Notes under the pieces: model-generated | What the model saw: the letters and a program-made list of their open reading frames with translations, nothing else | The model's database searches: none | Told to the model about the DNA's origin: nothing | Position numbers and translations under genes: made by a program | Assembly (NCBI GenBank): GCA_903882285.1 | Contig: CAIRWM010000061.1 | Span: forward strand, 1-33,258 | Length of the DNA: 33,258 nt | DNA from: an uncultured cyanobacterium | Lineage (GTDB): Bacteria; Cyanobacteriota; Cyanobacteriia; PCC-6307; Cyanobiaceae | Direction: 5' to 3' | Part shown: positions 20,765 to 27,744 of the stretch, piece after piece | Position numbering within the stretch: the stretch's first letter is position 1 | Layout: every line of letters begins with the position of its first letter

Positions 20765-20866
20765 CCGAGAGGTGCGTTACGCCCAGTGTTGCCCGCCGAC
20801 GGGACTTCTGTCAGCCCCTGGCCATCAGCGTCGCTGATACCGTGCCGCCAGCGATGCGATGAGCGG

Positions 20867-21187
20867 ATGGAGGGAGTCGATCCCAAGACCCTGTCCGTGA
20901 CGCAGCGGGTCAATCTGCTGGTCAAGGCCCTCAACGGCGCCCGGCGCACCAACGAGGCCCTGGCCAGCTGCGTGGATGGTGAGGCGATGCTCGATGTGCT
21001 GCTCGACGCCTCGGCCCAGCTGGGCCTGGGGCTGCGCCGCACCGACCTGCAGAACACCCCGCCGATCCGCGACTGGGTGTGGTGGAAGAACAAAGAGGCC
21101 CTGCTCACCATCGGTGACAACCGACCTCGCTATCAGCAGGACGACCCCACGCCGCCGGCCCGCCGGCGCTTCCTGGGGCTCTTTTAA
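20867..21187 (+). CDS. Small conserved-looking protein, Nif11-like (tentative)
   Basis: 106 residues from ATG 20867. A longer in-frame extension runs antisense through the phosphatase gene and is not credible. The N-terminal half is helical (SVTQRVNLLVKALNGARRTN, then EALASCVDGEAMLDVLLDAS) followed by GLGLRRTDLQ. This arrangement of residues, Leu-rich helix, then A-x-x-x-G-[LF]-x-[LF]-x-x-x-[DE]-L, resembles Nif11-type domains. The rest (PIRDWVWWKNKEALLTIGDN) and the basic Pro-rich tail are not part of that domain. There is no GG leader cleavage site, so it is probably not a peptide precursor. It is divergent from the phosphatase and converges on ycf54 with 26 bp between. Confidence 0.6.
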   Translation: MEGVDPKTLSVTQRVNLLVKALNGARRTNEALASCVDGEAMLDVLLDASAQLGLGLRRTDLQNTPPIRDWVWWKNKEALLTIGDNRPRYQQDDPTPPARRRFLGLF

Positions 21188-21198
21188 GGGTGTTTCCG

Positions 21199-21221
21199 AG
21201 AGCTGGTCTGAGCTCAGCTCT
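21199..21221. terminator. Hairpin between convergent genes
   Basis: A 7-bp perfect stem AGAGCTG / CAGCTCT with a 9-nt loop lies between the stop of the 106-residue ORF and the stop of ycf54 and reaches into the latter. There is no T run, so termination in either direction is only a possibility. Confidence 0.3.
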
Positions 21222-21534
21222 GGCTGGCCAGGGCGTCGGGGATGGCGGCGCTCGGCGCCTCGAAGCTGCTGCGGGCCACGAACTCCAGGCGCAGTTTCAT
21301 GAAGGTGATGAAGGTCTCGTCGCTGGAGACGATCGCCGCCGCGGGCCTGGGCACGGCTGCCGCCACGCTGGCCAGCTCCGGCGCCTCCAGGAAGGCGGGG
21401 CGCCGCACCAGCCAGAAGTCGATCGCCTTGCCCTGTTCGCCGTAGTGGCGGCGCCGCTCCCGCAGCACCTCGTCCAGCGGCTCCTCCTCGCAGAGGAAGG
21501 CCTCACTGGCGGCGATGAAGTGGTAGATGCTCAT
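21214..21534 (-). CDS. ycf54: Ycf54, Mg-protoporphyrin monomethyl ester cyclase partner
   Basis: 106 residues from ATG 21534. The sequence follows the Ycf54 (DUF2488) consensus: [20 protein letters not shown], then [49 protein letters not shown] and SFEAP. Ycf54 binds the di-iron oxidative cyclase (AcsF/CycI) and is needed for its stability or activity, the step that forms ring E of chlorophyll. The start codon overlaps the pdxJ stop as ATGA, so translation is coupled to a vitamin B6 gene. The last 15 residues vary in the family. Confidence 0.93.
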   Translation of the reverse strand: MSIYHFIAASEAFLCEEEPLDEVLRERRRHYGEQGKAIDFWLVRRPAFLEAPELASVAAAVPRPAAAIVSSDETFITFMKLRLEFVARSSFEAPSAAIPDALASQS

Positions 21535-22280
21535 GAGGGGCGTTCGCCGAACAGGGGGTCGCGGCGGGGATTCTGAACCAGCGCCTTCATCTGCCGCACC
21601 GCCGTCTCCAGGCCCACCGCCAGGGCGCGGGCCACGATCGTGTGGCCGATGTTGAGCTCCTCCATCCCCTCGATCGCGGCGATCGGCTCCACGTTCTGAT
21701 AGGTGAGGCCGTGGCCAGCGTTGACGCGCAGCCCCATCTGGCGGGCCAGGGCCGTGCCCTCGCCTAGGCGGGCCCACTCGGCAGGCTGGCTGGCCCAGTC
21801 GGCCTCGGCATAGCGGCCGGTGTGCAGCTCCACCCAGCGGGCGCCGGTGGCGCAGCTGGCATCGAGCTGCTTGGGCGCGGCGTCGACGAACAGGCTCACG
21901 CCGATGCCGGCGCTCTGCAGCCGCCCCACCAGGCCGGCGAGAAGGGCCACCTGGCCGGCCACATCGAGGCCACCTTCGGTGGTGACCTCCTCGCGTCGCT
22001 CCGGCACCAGGGTCACCATGTCGGGGCGCAGCCGCAGGGCGATCGCTTCCATCTCCGCCGTGGCGGCCATCTCCAGATTCAGCCTGGAGCGCACGGTGGC
22101 GCGCAGAAGTTCCACGTCCCGGTCCTGGATGTGGCGACGGTCTTCGCGCAGGTGCACGGTGATGCCGTCAGCCCCGCCCAGCTCCGCCAGGAGGGCGTAG
22201 CTGACGGGGTCGGGTTCCACGGTGCGCCGGGCCTGGCGCACGTTGGCGATGTGATCGATGTTGACGCCGAGGCTGGCCAT
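21531..22280 (-). CDS. pdxJ: Pyridoxine 5'-phosphate synthase PdxJ
   Basis: 249 residues from ATG 22280, beginning [20 protein letters not shown], the family's usual start, so the longer frame to 22364 is dropped. Other family blocks: [87 protein letters not shown] and [18 protein letters not shown]. The His and Glu residues of the TIM-barrel active site are present. It condenses 1-deoxyxylulose 5-phosphate with 3-amino-2-oxopropyl phosphate to pyridoxine 5'-phosphate in the cytoplasm. A 137-bp divergent region separates it from the acyltransferase. Confidence 0.96.
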   Translation of the reverse strand: MASLGVNIDHIANVRQARRTVEPDPVSYALLAELGGADGITVHLREDRRHIQDRDVELLRATVRSRLNLEMAATAEMEAIALRLRPDMVTLVPERREEVTTEGGLDVAGQVALLAGLVGRLQSAGIGVSLFVDAAPKQLDASCATGARWVELHTGRYAEADWASQPAEWARLGEGTALARQMGLRVNAGHGLTYQNVEPIAAIEGMEELNIGHTIVARALAVGLETAVRQMKALVQNPRRDPLFGERPS

Positions 22281-22417
22281 AGCCGTGAGGTGGACGCGCA
22301 GGCGCGGTAAGGAACTGGAAAACCGTATCGGCCGAAGGGCTAACTGCCCGCGGGTCGGCTGCATGGATGGGGCACAGCCCCTAGGTTCGGACTCAGGGTG
22401 AAGGGAGCGGATCAGCG

Positions 22418-23179
22418 GTGTTGGCGGCGCAGTCGGGCCAGGGCATCTCCAGCAAAGCGGCCGCCGGTGACCTGACGCCGGCCGCGGCGGGCGGCAGGGG
22501 GCGCGAACTCGGCCTCTGCAATGGCATCAGCCCCTGGCTGTCGCCCCTGGCCATGGCCGTCACCCAGGATCTCGCTCTGCCCGCCTGGTTCGGACGGGTG
22601 CGCGTGTTGGAGCGCCAGCACCTGCCCCATGAGGGGGCGGTGCTGCTGGCTCCTACGCACCGGGCCCGCTGGGATGCCCTGTTGCTGCCCCACGCCGCTG
22701 GTCGCCGCGTTACCGGCCGCGACTGCCGCTTCATGGTCACCAAGGACGAGATGCAGGGGCTCCAGGGCTGGTTCCTGCACCGTCTCGGCTGCTTCCCTGT
22801 GGACCAAGGGCGCCCCACCCTGGCGAGCCTGCGCTACGCCATTGATCTGCTGGCCCTGGGGCAGCAGTTGGTGGTGTTCCCGGAGGGCCACATCCGCCGC
22901 GCTGATGAGCCGATGCGACTGCAGCAGGGCCTGGCCCGCATGGCCCTGCTCGCCGCCAGCCAGGGGGTGAGGGTGCCGGTGCTGCCGGTGGGCATCGGCT
23001 ACGACGCCCCCTCCCCCCGGCCCGGTGCGGTGGCGGCCGTGTGTTTCGGCGCTCCGCTGCTGCCTGAGGGCCAGGGCCGTGAGGCGGCCCGCGCCTTCAC
23101 CGCCCAGCTGGCTGAGGCGATGCAGTCGGCCGAGCAAGCGGCCCGCGCCGCGGTCGGTCGCCCCCTGAGCCCCCCGTAG
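22418..23179 (+). CDS. PlsC-type glycerophospholipid acyltransferase
   Basis: 253 residues from GTG 22418, with AAGGGAG 12-18 bp upstream as a plausible ribosome site. The PlsC/LPLAT motifs are present: block [12 protein letters not shown] (His81 and Asp86 in the HX4D motif), [10 protein letters not shown] and [16 protein letters not shown], block [13 protein letters not shown], and block [10 protein letters not shown]. It is probably a 1-acylglycerol-3-phosphate acyltransferase making phosphatidic acid, or another lyso-lipid acyltransferase. The first 40 residues are poorly conserved-looking, so a later start is possible. It heads a likely operon with the secreted protein, bolA and grxD (27, 29 and 13 bp gaps). 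Confidence 0.85.
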   Translation: MLAAQSGQGISSKAAAGDLTPAAAGGRGRELGLCNGISPWLSPLAMAVTQDLALPAWFGRVRVLERQHLPHEGAVLLAPTHRARWDALLLPHAAGRRVTGRDCRFMVTKDEMQGLQGWFLHRLGCFPVDQGRPTLASLRYAIDLLALGQQLVVFPEGHIRRADEPMRLQQGLARMALLAASQGVRVPVLPVGIGYDAPSPRPGAVAAVCFGAPLLPEGQGREAARAFTAQLAEAMQSAEQAARAAVGRPLSPP

Positions 23180-23206
23180 AGTTCGGGCGCTCTGATCGGC
23201 TTCTTT

Positions 23207-23764
23207 GTGACCAGGCTTTCCCTCCGACCTTCGCTTCGCCGTCGCCGAGCCTGGGGCTGGGGTTTTGGTCTGCTTGCCCTCACGCTGCCGCTCGCCGTTC
23301 CGCCAGTACGGGCCCAGAGTGATGTCGGCCCCGCCCTGGCCAGCCCCGGCAGCGCCTTTGATGTCAGCGCCGCCCGCAGCCTGCTGGTCCGCGGGGATGC
23401 GGCCCTGGCCGCCGGCAACACGGCCGAGGCCCGCCGTCTGTACGACCAGGCCCGCGACGCCAGCCGCAAGCTCACCGGCTTCTACCGCAACATCGCCGGC
23501 GCCTTCCGCGGCCTTGATGCCCGCATCCCCCGTGAGATGGATGACAAGGGGCGCCAGTCACTGGAAGTGCTGGCCCAGGCGAACATGCGCCTGGTCGCCC
23601 TGTTCCGGCGCCAGGGCCAGCCGGAGGTGGCCGTGCCCCTGCTGGTGGAAGTGCTTACCAGCATGACCCCCTCTTCGCCCCAGGGCCGCAAGGCCTACCA
23701 GCAGCTGCTGGAGATCGGCTTCGTCAGCACCCCCTGGGCCGCCGCCCAGGCCGCGGCTAATTAG
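23207..23764 (+). CDS. Secreted helical protein of unknown function
   Basis: 185 residues from GTG 23207. A basic start ([12 protein letters not shown]) and hydrophobic core ([15 protein letters not shown]) end in a likely signal-peptidase site VRA|QS near residue 36. The mature part is alpha-helical with a TPR-like stretch ([20 protein letters not shown], then [10 protein letters not shown]), a central [17 protein letters not shown] and an end ([14 protein letters not shown], then [13 protein letters not shown]). No catalytic motif is seen. It is probably a conserved cyanobacterial periplasmic or lumenal protein. It sits in the plsC-bolA-grxD run with short gaps. Confidence 0.7.
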   Translation: MTRLSLRPSLRRRRAWGWGFGLLALTLPLAVPPVRAQSDVGPALASPGSAFDVSAARSLLVRGDAALAAGNTAEARRLYDQARDASRKLTGFYRNIAGAFRGLDARIPREMDDKGRQSLEVLAQANMRLVALFRRQGQPEVAVPLLVEVLTSMTPSSPQGRKAYQQLLEIGFVSTPWAAAQAAAN

Positions 23765-23793
23765 ATTCGGTTCTCCGTCTGTTCGCAACTGCC

Positions 23794-24027
23794 ATGGTTC
23801 ACCCGGAGCAGGTCCGAGAGGCCATCTGCCGCGCCCTGCCCGATGCCGCTGTGGAGGTCGAAGACCTCACCGGCGGTGGCGATCATCTCCAGGTGAAGGT
23901 GGTGTCCACCGCCTTCGCCGGTCTTCCCAGGGTGCGCCAGCACCAGCTCGTCTACGGCGCCCTGCGTAGCGAGCTGGCCAGCGAGGCGATCCACGCCCTG
24001 GCCGTACAGACCTCCATTCCCTCCTGA
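23794..24027 (+). CDS. BolA family protein
   Basis: 77 residues. The BolA fold motifs are visible: [20 protein letters not shown], then [20 protein letters not shown] and [15 protein letters not shown], with the conserved His in GDHLQV and the VR.HQ.VY helix. BolA proteins bind monothiol glutaredoxins and share a [2Fe-2S] cluster with them, acting in iron-sulfur trafficking or iron sensing. The gene lies 13 bp before grxD, as in many bacteria, which supports the pair. Confidence 0.93.
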   Translation: MVHPEQVREAICRALPDAAVEVEDLTGGGDHLQVKVVSTAFAGLPRVRQHQLVYGALRSELASEAIHALAVQTSIPS

Positions 24028-24040
24028 CCCCCGAACCAGC

Positions 24041-24364
24041 ATGGACGCCACCCTGCAGCAACGCATCGAGCAGCTGATCGGCAGTAGCCCGGTCGTCGTG
24101 TTCATGAAGGGCAACAAGCTGATGCCCCAGTGCGGCTTCTCTAACAACGTGGTGCAGATCCTGCATGCGCTCGGTGTGCCCTTCGAGACCTTCGACGTGC
24201 TCACTGACGCGGAGATCCGTCAGGGCATCAAGGAATTCTCCGACTGGCCCACCATCCCGCAGGTCTACGTGAAGGGGGAGTTCCTCGGCGGCTCCGACAT
24301 CCTGATCGAGATGTACAACAGCGGCGAGCTGCGCGAGAAGCTCGAAGTGGCCCTGGCCTCCTGA
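24041..24364 (+). CDS. grxD: Monothiol (CGFS) glutaredoxin, Grx4/GrxD type
   Basis: 107 residues. The active site is [13 protein letters not shown], and the family blocks [57 protein letters not shown] and MYNSGEL are all present. It carries a glutathione-ligated [2Fe-2S] cluster, alone or with BolA, and delivers it to target proteins. In Synechocystis the homologue is Grx3/Ssr-type. The partner bolA lies just upstream and is probably co-transcribed. Confidence 0.96.
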   Translation: MDATLQQRIEQLIGSSPVVVFMKGNKLMPQCGFSNNVVQILHALGVPFETFDVLTDAEIRQGIKEFSDWPTIPQVYVKGEFLGGSDILIEMYNSGELREKLEVALAS

Positions 24365-24415
24365 GCCAAGCCGGCTGGACCAGCATTGCGGCTGCATCAC
24401 CAGTGCGGCCGCGGT

Positions 24416-24682
24416 TCAGTGGCGGCCGCTCTCAAACAGGGTACGTGGGTCGCCGTCCGGGCCGACGAAGCTGGAGGGATCCATGATCCAGCGGTCGATC
24501 AGTTCCTCCAGGCGGCGCTGGGAGAGGGGATCGAGCACGGTGGTGCGGCGCAGCGCATGCAGGTAACCATCGGCATAGAGCCGCAGTTCGGAAGGTCCGT
24601 GATGCCGGTGTGCCAGTTCCTGGCAGGCATCGCAGAGCGACTGGAAGTGGCGGATGGCGTCGGGGTGTTGCAGTGCGGTCAT
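24416..24682 (-). CDS. DUF6761-like small cyanobacterial protein
   Basis: 88 residues from ATG 24682, preceded by GGAG 5 bp away. The sequence MTALQHPDAIRHFQSLCDAC, then LRLYADGYLHALRRT and ELIDRWIMDPSSFVGPDGD matches a small soluble family that I recall as DUF6761, widespread in cyanobacteria. The N-terminal HFQSLCDACQELAHR and RRLEELIDR are helices. No function is known to me. It converges on grxD with 51 bp between stops. Confidence 0.75.
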   Translation of the reverse strand: MTALQHPDAIRHFQSLCDACQELAHRHHGPSELRLYADGYLHALRRTTVLDPLSQRRLEELIDRWIMDPSSFVGPDGDPRTLFESGRH

Positions 24683-24971
24683 GGGGGCTCCTGCCCATTG
24701 CTCCATTCTGTCGTCTGGCCTGAAGTGGTGGGGAGGGCGGACGCCTGAGGGGTGGCCGGATACTCGCTCCCGTGATCCCGGCTGTGTCAGGAGATCCTGG
24801 CGGACGGTTTGAAAGGCATCGCCTGCTACCCGCTCAGGAGGCTTTAGACAGTTAGCGTTGGCACATTAAGGCGATGTGCTGCGCGTCCAGTGGAAACCTG
24901 CATTGACCGATTCATCGGTCCGGCAGCTCCCTGGGCCCGTCCGTCATCCCGCAATCTTCAGCGGTGAACCG
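24683..24971. other. Divergent intergenic region upstream of the response regulator
   Basis: 289 bp between the DUF6761-like gene (-) and the regulator (+). The middle (24840-24880) is the most AT-rich part (GGCTTTAGACAGTTAGCGT, CACATTAAGG) and the best promoter candidate for the regulator. The palindrome described separately follows. The annotated frame could extend to 24876, but the extra residues look non-coding. Nothing else is seen. Confidence 0.4.
24905..24920. promoter_or_regulatory. 16-bp palindrome upstream of the response regulator
   Basis: GACCGAT-TC-ATCGGTC, perfect 7-bp arms with a 2-nt centre, ends 51 bp before ATG 24972. The size and symmetry fit a dimeric DNA-binding protein, and autoregulation by the neighbouring regulator is possible. 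It lies downstream of the AT-rich stretch and may be within the leader RNA as a small hairpin. Confidence 0.35.
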
Positions 24972-25775
24972 ATGGTGCAGCAAAATTTGAGCGAGGCCGG
25001 CAGTCACCCCAAGCGGGTGCTAGTGGTCGATCCCCACGCAACCCTGCGCACCGTTCTGGCCCAGCGCCTGCGACAGGATGGCCATCTGGCCGCGGCGGTG
25101 GCGTCGGCGCGGGAGGCTCTGGAGATCTGTCAGGACCAGTCCCCCGATCTCCTGGTGGGCGCCGAACTGTTGGAGGAGACTTCCGCCCTGCGGCTGGCTG
25201 CCCAACTGCACTGTCCGGTGATGGTGCTCACGGCCCGCTCCGGCTCCGAGCCGGTGGTGGCGCTGCTCGATGCCGGTGCCGACGACGTACTGCGCAAGCC
25301 CTTCGGCCTGGAGGAACTGGCCGCCCGCTGCCGCACCCTGCTGCGTCGCAGCGGCACGGGTCTGCAGGAGCGGGTTTGCGTCGGGCCGCTGGAGGTGCAT
25401 CTGCTGCTGCGCCAGGTCACCCTGCGTGATCAGCCGGTGGAACTGAGCCCGCGTGAGTTCGCCCTCCTCTGTGCCCTGCTGATGCCCCCCGGGGTCGTGC
25501 GCAGCCGCCAGGAGCTGTTGCGTATGGCCTGGCCCCCCTTCAGTGGCGGTCCCCGATCGGTCGATACCCAGGTGCTCACCCTGCGCCGCAAGCTGGAGCA
25601 GGCCGGGCTGGGTGAGGGCGGTGGCATCGAGACCATGCGCCAACAGGGTTACCGCTTCAGTCTCGACACCCTGCCGGAACAGGAGGACGCTCCCTCGCTG
25701 TCGTCCCAAGGCAGCGGTCTGGTGGCCAGTCAAGCGTCGGCCTCAGCCCCGGCCCCGGGCAGCCGGCTGCTCTGA
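24972..25775 (+). CDS. Atypical OmpR-family response regulator without phospho-acceptor
   Basis: 267 residues from ATG 24972. The receiver domain (about 15-135) keeps its frame: RVLVVDPHATLRTVLAQRL, PVMVLTARSGSEP, GADDVLRKPFGLEEL. However the phospho-acceptor Asp is replaced: where relatives have PDLVVLDVMLP it reads PDLLVGAELLE, so residue 64 is Ala. One of the acidic pair is Pro (VVDP in place of VVDD). Thr and Lys of the switch are kept. The C-terminal winged helix (about 150-245) is normal: VELSPREFALLCALL, RSRQELLRMAWPP, RSVDTQVLTLRRKLEQ, IETMRQQGYRF. No histidine kinase is nearby. It probably acts by a phosphorylation-independent mode or through ligand or partner binding. Ends in a Ser/Ala-rich tail. 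Confidence 0.85.
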   Translation: MVQQNLSEAGSHPKRVLVVDPHATLRTVLAQRLRQDGHLAAAVASAREALEICQDQSPDLLVGAELLEETSALRLAAQLHCPVMVLTARSGSEPVVALLDAGADDVLRKPFGLEELAARCRTLLRRSGTGLQERVCVGPLEVHLLLRQVTLRDQPVELSPREFALLCALLMPPGVVRSRQELLRMAWPPFSGGPRSVDTQVLTLRRKLEQAGLGEGGGIETMRQQGYRFSLDTLPEQEDAPSLSSQGSGLVASQASASAPAPGSRLL

Positions 25776-25783
25776 GAGCAGCC
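25765..25783. terminator. Hairpin centred on the regulator stop codon
   Basis: Perfect 8-bp stem GGCTGCTC / GAGCAGCC with a 3-nt loop that is the stop codon TGA (25773-25775). It lies between convergent genes 25 bp from the next stop. No T run follows, so it may be a weak bidirectional terminator or an mRNA 3'-end stabiliser. Confidence 0.4.
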
Positions 25784-25809
25784 TCGCGGCCCAGGCAGCC
25801 ATCCAGCAC

Positions 25810-26361
25810 TCAGAGCGCCCAGGGACGCACAAGGGCCAGGGCGAACAGTTCGCCGCCCAGGAGCAGAGCCGAGAGCACGGCCAGCAGCTGGTAGGTCCAG
25901 GGCGGGCTGATGCGTCCCACTGCGCTGGTGTCGATGCCGCTGGCGGCGCTGAAGCGCTCCAGAAATGCCTCGAAGTGGGCCACCCGCTGCGGCAGCAGGG
26001 CGGCGGATCCGTCGGCCGTGCGCACGTAGAACACCCGGCCGCCCTGGCTGGTGGCCACGGGCGTGAGGTCGGAGATGGCGCTCCAGGGAAGGCTCCAGCC
26101 GCGCCGGAGCAGCCAGGCGCACCAGCGGGGGTGGCCCACCCGCAGACCGCTGGCATCGAGTTCGACCTGCTCGCTGGTGGCCGCCAGCACCAGCAGCAGA
26201 CCCAGGGGCAGCGCCAGAGCCAGCAGCAGGCGCAGGCCCGGAGCGCCCAGACCGGCCGGAACGAGGGCGGGCAGCGGCAGCACCAGGGCCAGGTAGAGGG
26301 TCACTAGGGTGCCCCGGATCAGGGGGGCCATCCTGTGGACCTGGGTCGGCTCGGCGTTCAT
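25810..26361 (-). CDS. Membrane protein with PH-like middle domain, unknown function
   Basis: 183 residues. Two helices near the N terminus (about 17-60: TLVTLYLALVLPLPALV, LRLLLALALPLGLLLVL) and one at the C terminus (YQLLAVLSALLLGGELFAL) flank a soluble beta-rich stretch (VELDASGLRVGHPRW, WSLPWSAISDLTPV, GRVFYVRTADGSAALLP). That layout resembles bacterial PH-domain (bPH2-like) membrane proteins, though I cannot confirm it. It starts 10 bp after the 94-residue gene, so both are probably translated from the amidase transcript or their own promoter. Confidence 0.6.
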   Translation of the reverse strand: MNAEPTQVHRMAPLIRGTLVTLYLALVLPLPALVPAGLGAPGLRLLLALALPLGLLLVLAATSEQVELDASGLRVGHPRWCAWLLRRGWSLPWSAISDLTPVATSQGGRVFYVRTADGSAALLPQRVAHFEAFLERFSAASGIDTSAVGRISPPWTYQLLAVLSALLLGGELFALALVRPWAL

Positions 26362-26371
26362 CGGCGGGCCC

Positions 26372-26656
26372 TCACCGGTCGTCGGGCGACCCGGGCAGGG
26401 GCTCGATCACGCTGGCCGGCTGGTAGCGGCCGCCGAACACCTCCGCCTCCCGACCCTTCCAGAACTCCCCGAGACGCATCAGATCGGCATGGGCCTCGTG
26501 CAGCCGCTCCACGAATTCCTCGGGGGGCATCGACTCCTTGGCTTCCTTCAGCTTGGTGAGGCGCAGCAGGTGCCACATCCACGGCTTGCCGAGCTCGCCG
26601 CGGGTTTCGAGATAGCGGGCCAGCTCCTCGGAGCTGGGCAGGGGAGCGGGGCTCAT
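26372..26656 (-). CDS. Small conserved cyanobacterial hypothetical (94 aa)
   Basis: 94 residues, mostly helical and charged: SSEELARYLETRGELGKPWM, WHLLRLTKLKEAKESMPPEE, FVERLHEAHADLMRLGEFWK, GREAEVFGGRY. No signal, membrane segment or catalytic motif is visible. The regular charged pattern and intact frame make it a credible gene, and it looks like a small family I have seen only in cyanobacteria. It is 78 bp after the amidase and 10 bp before the membrane-protein gene. Confidence 0.65.
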   Translation of the reverse strand: MSPAPLPSSEELARYLETRGELGKPWMWHLLRLTKLKEAKESMPPEEFVERLHEAHADLMRLGEFWKGREAEVFGGRYQPASVIEPLPGSPDDR

Positions 26657-26734
26657 CGCTGTACGTGGACCTTGGTGGCGCCCACCCTATGGAGCCCTCC
26701 GGCGCTGCCGTGGCTGCTCCGGGCAGCGGCCCGC

Positions 26735-27712
26735 TCAGTAGAGCTCGGGCCGCCGGTCGTCGTGGTAGCGGGTGCCGGTGGGGTGGGTGGGGCCGTACTC
26801 GCCGGGCAGGCAGTCGGCGATCAGCAGGGTGGGTTCCGGCCGCGCGGCGACGAGCAGGTCGCCGTGGGGACCCACCACCACGCTGTTGCCCAGGTAGGCC
26901 GCCATCGGTGTGCCCGCCACCGTCTCCACGCCGCAGCGGTTGGCATAGGCGATGAAGCAGCCGTTCTCGAAGGCGTGGGCCGGCAGCAGGGTGCGGGAGA
27001 TGTCCGGGTAGGGGCGATCGGTGCGGCTGCCGTCGCTGAGGACTGCCCAGGCATCGGCGGCGGTGGGGATCAGCACTAGCCGGGCCCCTTGCAGCGCGAG
27101 GCGACGGCTGAGCTCGGGGAACTCGGCCTCGTAGCAGTTGAGCAGCCCCAGCGGCAGGCCATGGATCTCGTGCACCGTGAGGGCCGGGCCCTCTTCGACC
27201 TCGGTGTAGCCTGGGCTCCAGCAGCGGCGCTCGTCCGGCCCCCAGAGGTGGGTCTTGCGGTAGTTGCGTAGCAGCTGGCCCGTCGCGTCCACCAGGGCGA
27301 TGGCGTCGTAGAAGCGCTCCTGCCCCGCCACCAGGGCCCGCTCGGGGTAGGGACAGGCGATCGCCAGGCCATGGCGGCGGGCGGCGGCGGCCACCCGTTG
27401 CAGCGAAGGGCCGTCCTGGGATTCCGCCAGCTGCTGCGCCAGCCCCGGCGTGACGATGTAGCCGCTGAGGTAGAGCTCCGGGAAGAGCAGCAGCTGGGCG
27501 CCGTGGCCGGCCGCCAGGGCCGCCACCTGTTCGAGGCGCTCCAGATTGGCGGCCCAGGCCTGGGTCGTGCCGGCCGCGCCGCTGCCCTGCCAGAGGGCCA
27601 GCCGCAGCCCCTCTCCGGCCGCGGGGGGCTGGGGCCGCAGGTAGGCCTGCAGGCGATGGTCGGGGGCGGACGGCATCGGGACGCTGGCGATGCGATCCCC
27701 CATGATCGCCAC
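26735..27712 (-). CDS. Nitrilase-superfamily carbon-nitrogen hydrolase (aliphatic amidase type)
   Basis: 325 residues if read from ATG 27712. ATG 27676 would give 313 and keep the inverted repeat outside the gene. The conserved core starts near residue 36 (LRLALWQG). The catalytic triad is present: Glu79 in LLFPELYLSGY, Lys153 in NYRKTHLWGPDE and Cys193 in LLNCYEAEFPE. The end GTRYHDDRRPELY is seen in DavA-like 5-aminopentanamidases and related R-amidases, so an omega-amino or guanidino amide is the likeliest substrate type. The exact substrate is not known. It is divergent from gad across a perfect inverted repeat, and the neighbouring decarboxylase hints at GABA-linked metabolism. Confidence 0.82.
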   Translation of the reverse strand: MAIMGDRIASVPMPSAPDHRLQAYLRPQPPAAGEGLRLALWQGSGAAGTTQAWAANLERLEQVAALAAGHGAQLLLFPELYLSGYIVTPGLAQQLAESQDGPSLQRVAAAARRHGLAIACPYPERALVAGQERFYDAIALVDATGQLLRNYRKTHLWGPDERRCWSPGYTEVEEGPALTVHEIHGLPLGLLNCYEAEFPELSRRLALQGARLVLIPTAADAWAVLSDGSRTDRPYPDISRTLLPAHAFENGCFIAYANRCGVETVAGTPMAAYLGNSVVVGPHGDLLVAARPEPTLLIADCLPGEYGPTHPTGTRYHDDRRPELY

Positions 27713-27728
27713 GGGCCGATCATGGGGG
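27697..27728. promoter_or_regulatory. Perfect 12-bp inverted repeat in the amidase/gad divergent region
   Basis: Arms CCCCCATGATCG (27697-27708) and CGATCATGGGGG (27717-27728) are exact reverse complements, separated by 8 nt (CCACGGGC). The pair lies 16 bp before the gad GTG and overlaps the first codons of the longest amidase frame. It could be an operator for one regulator controlling both genes or a strong hairpin in either leader RNA. Confidence 0.5.
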
Positions 27729-27744
27729 CACCCCCACCAATCCC

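Noticed and set aside
20072..21187. Long plus-strand frame of 371 residues over the phosphatase
   Set aside because: It is the antisense shadow of the phosphatase gene. Only the part from 20867 looks coding.
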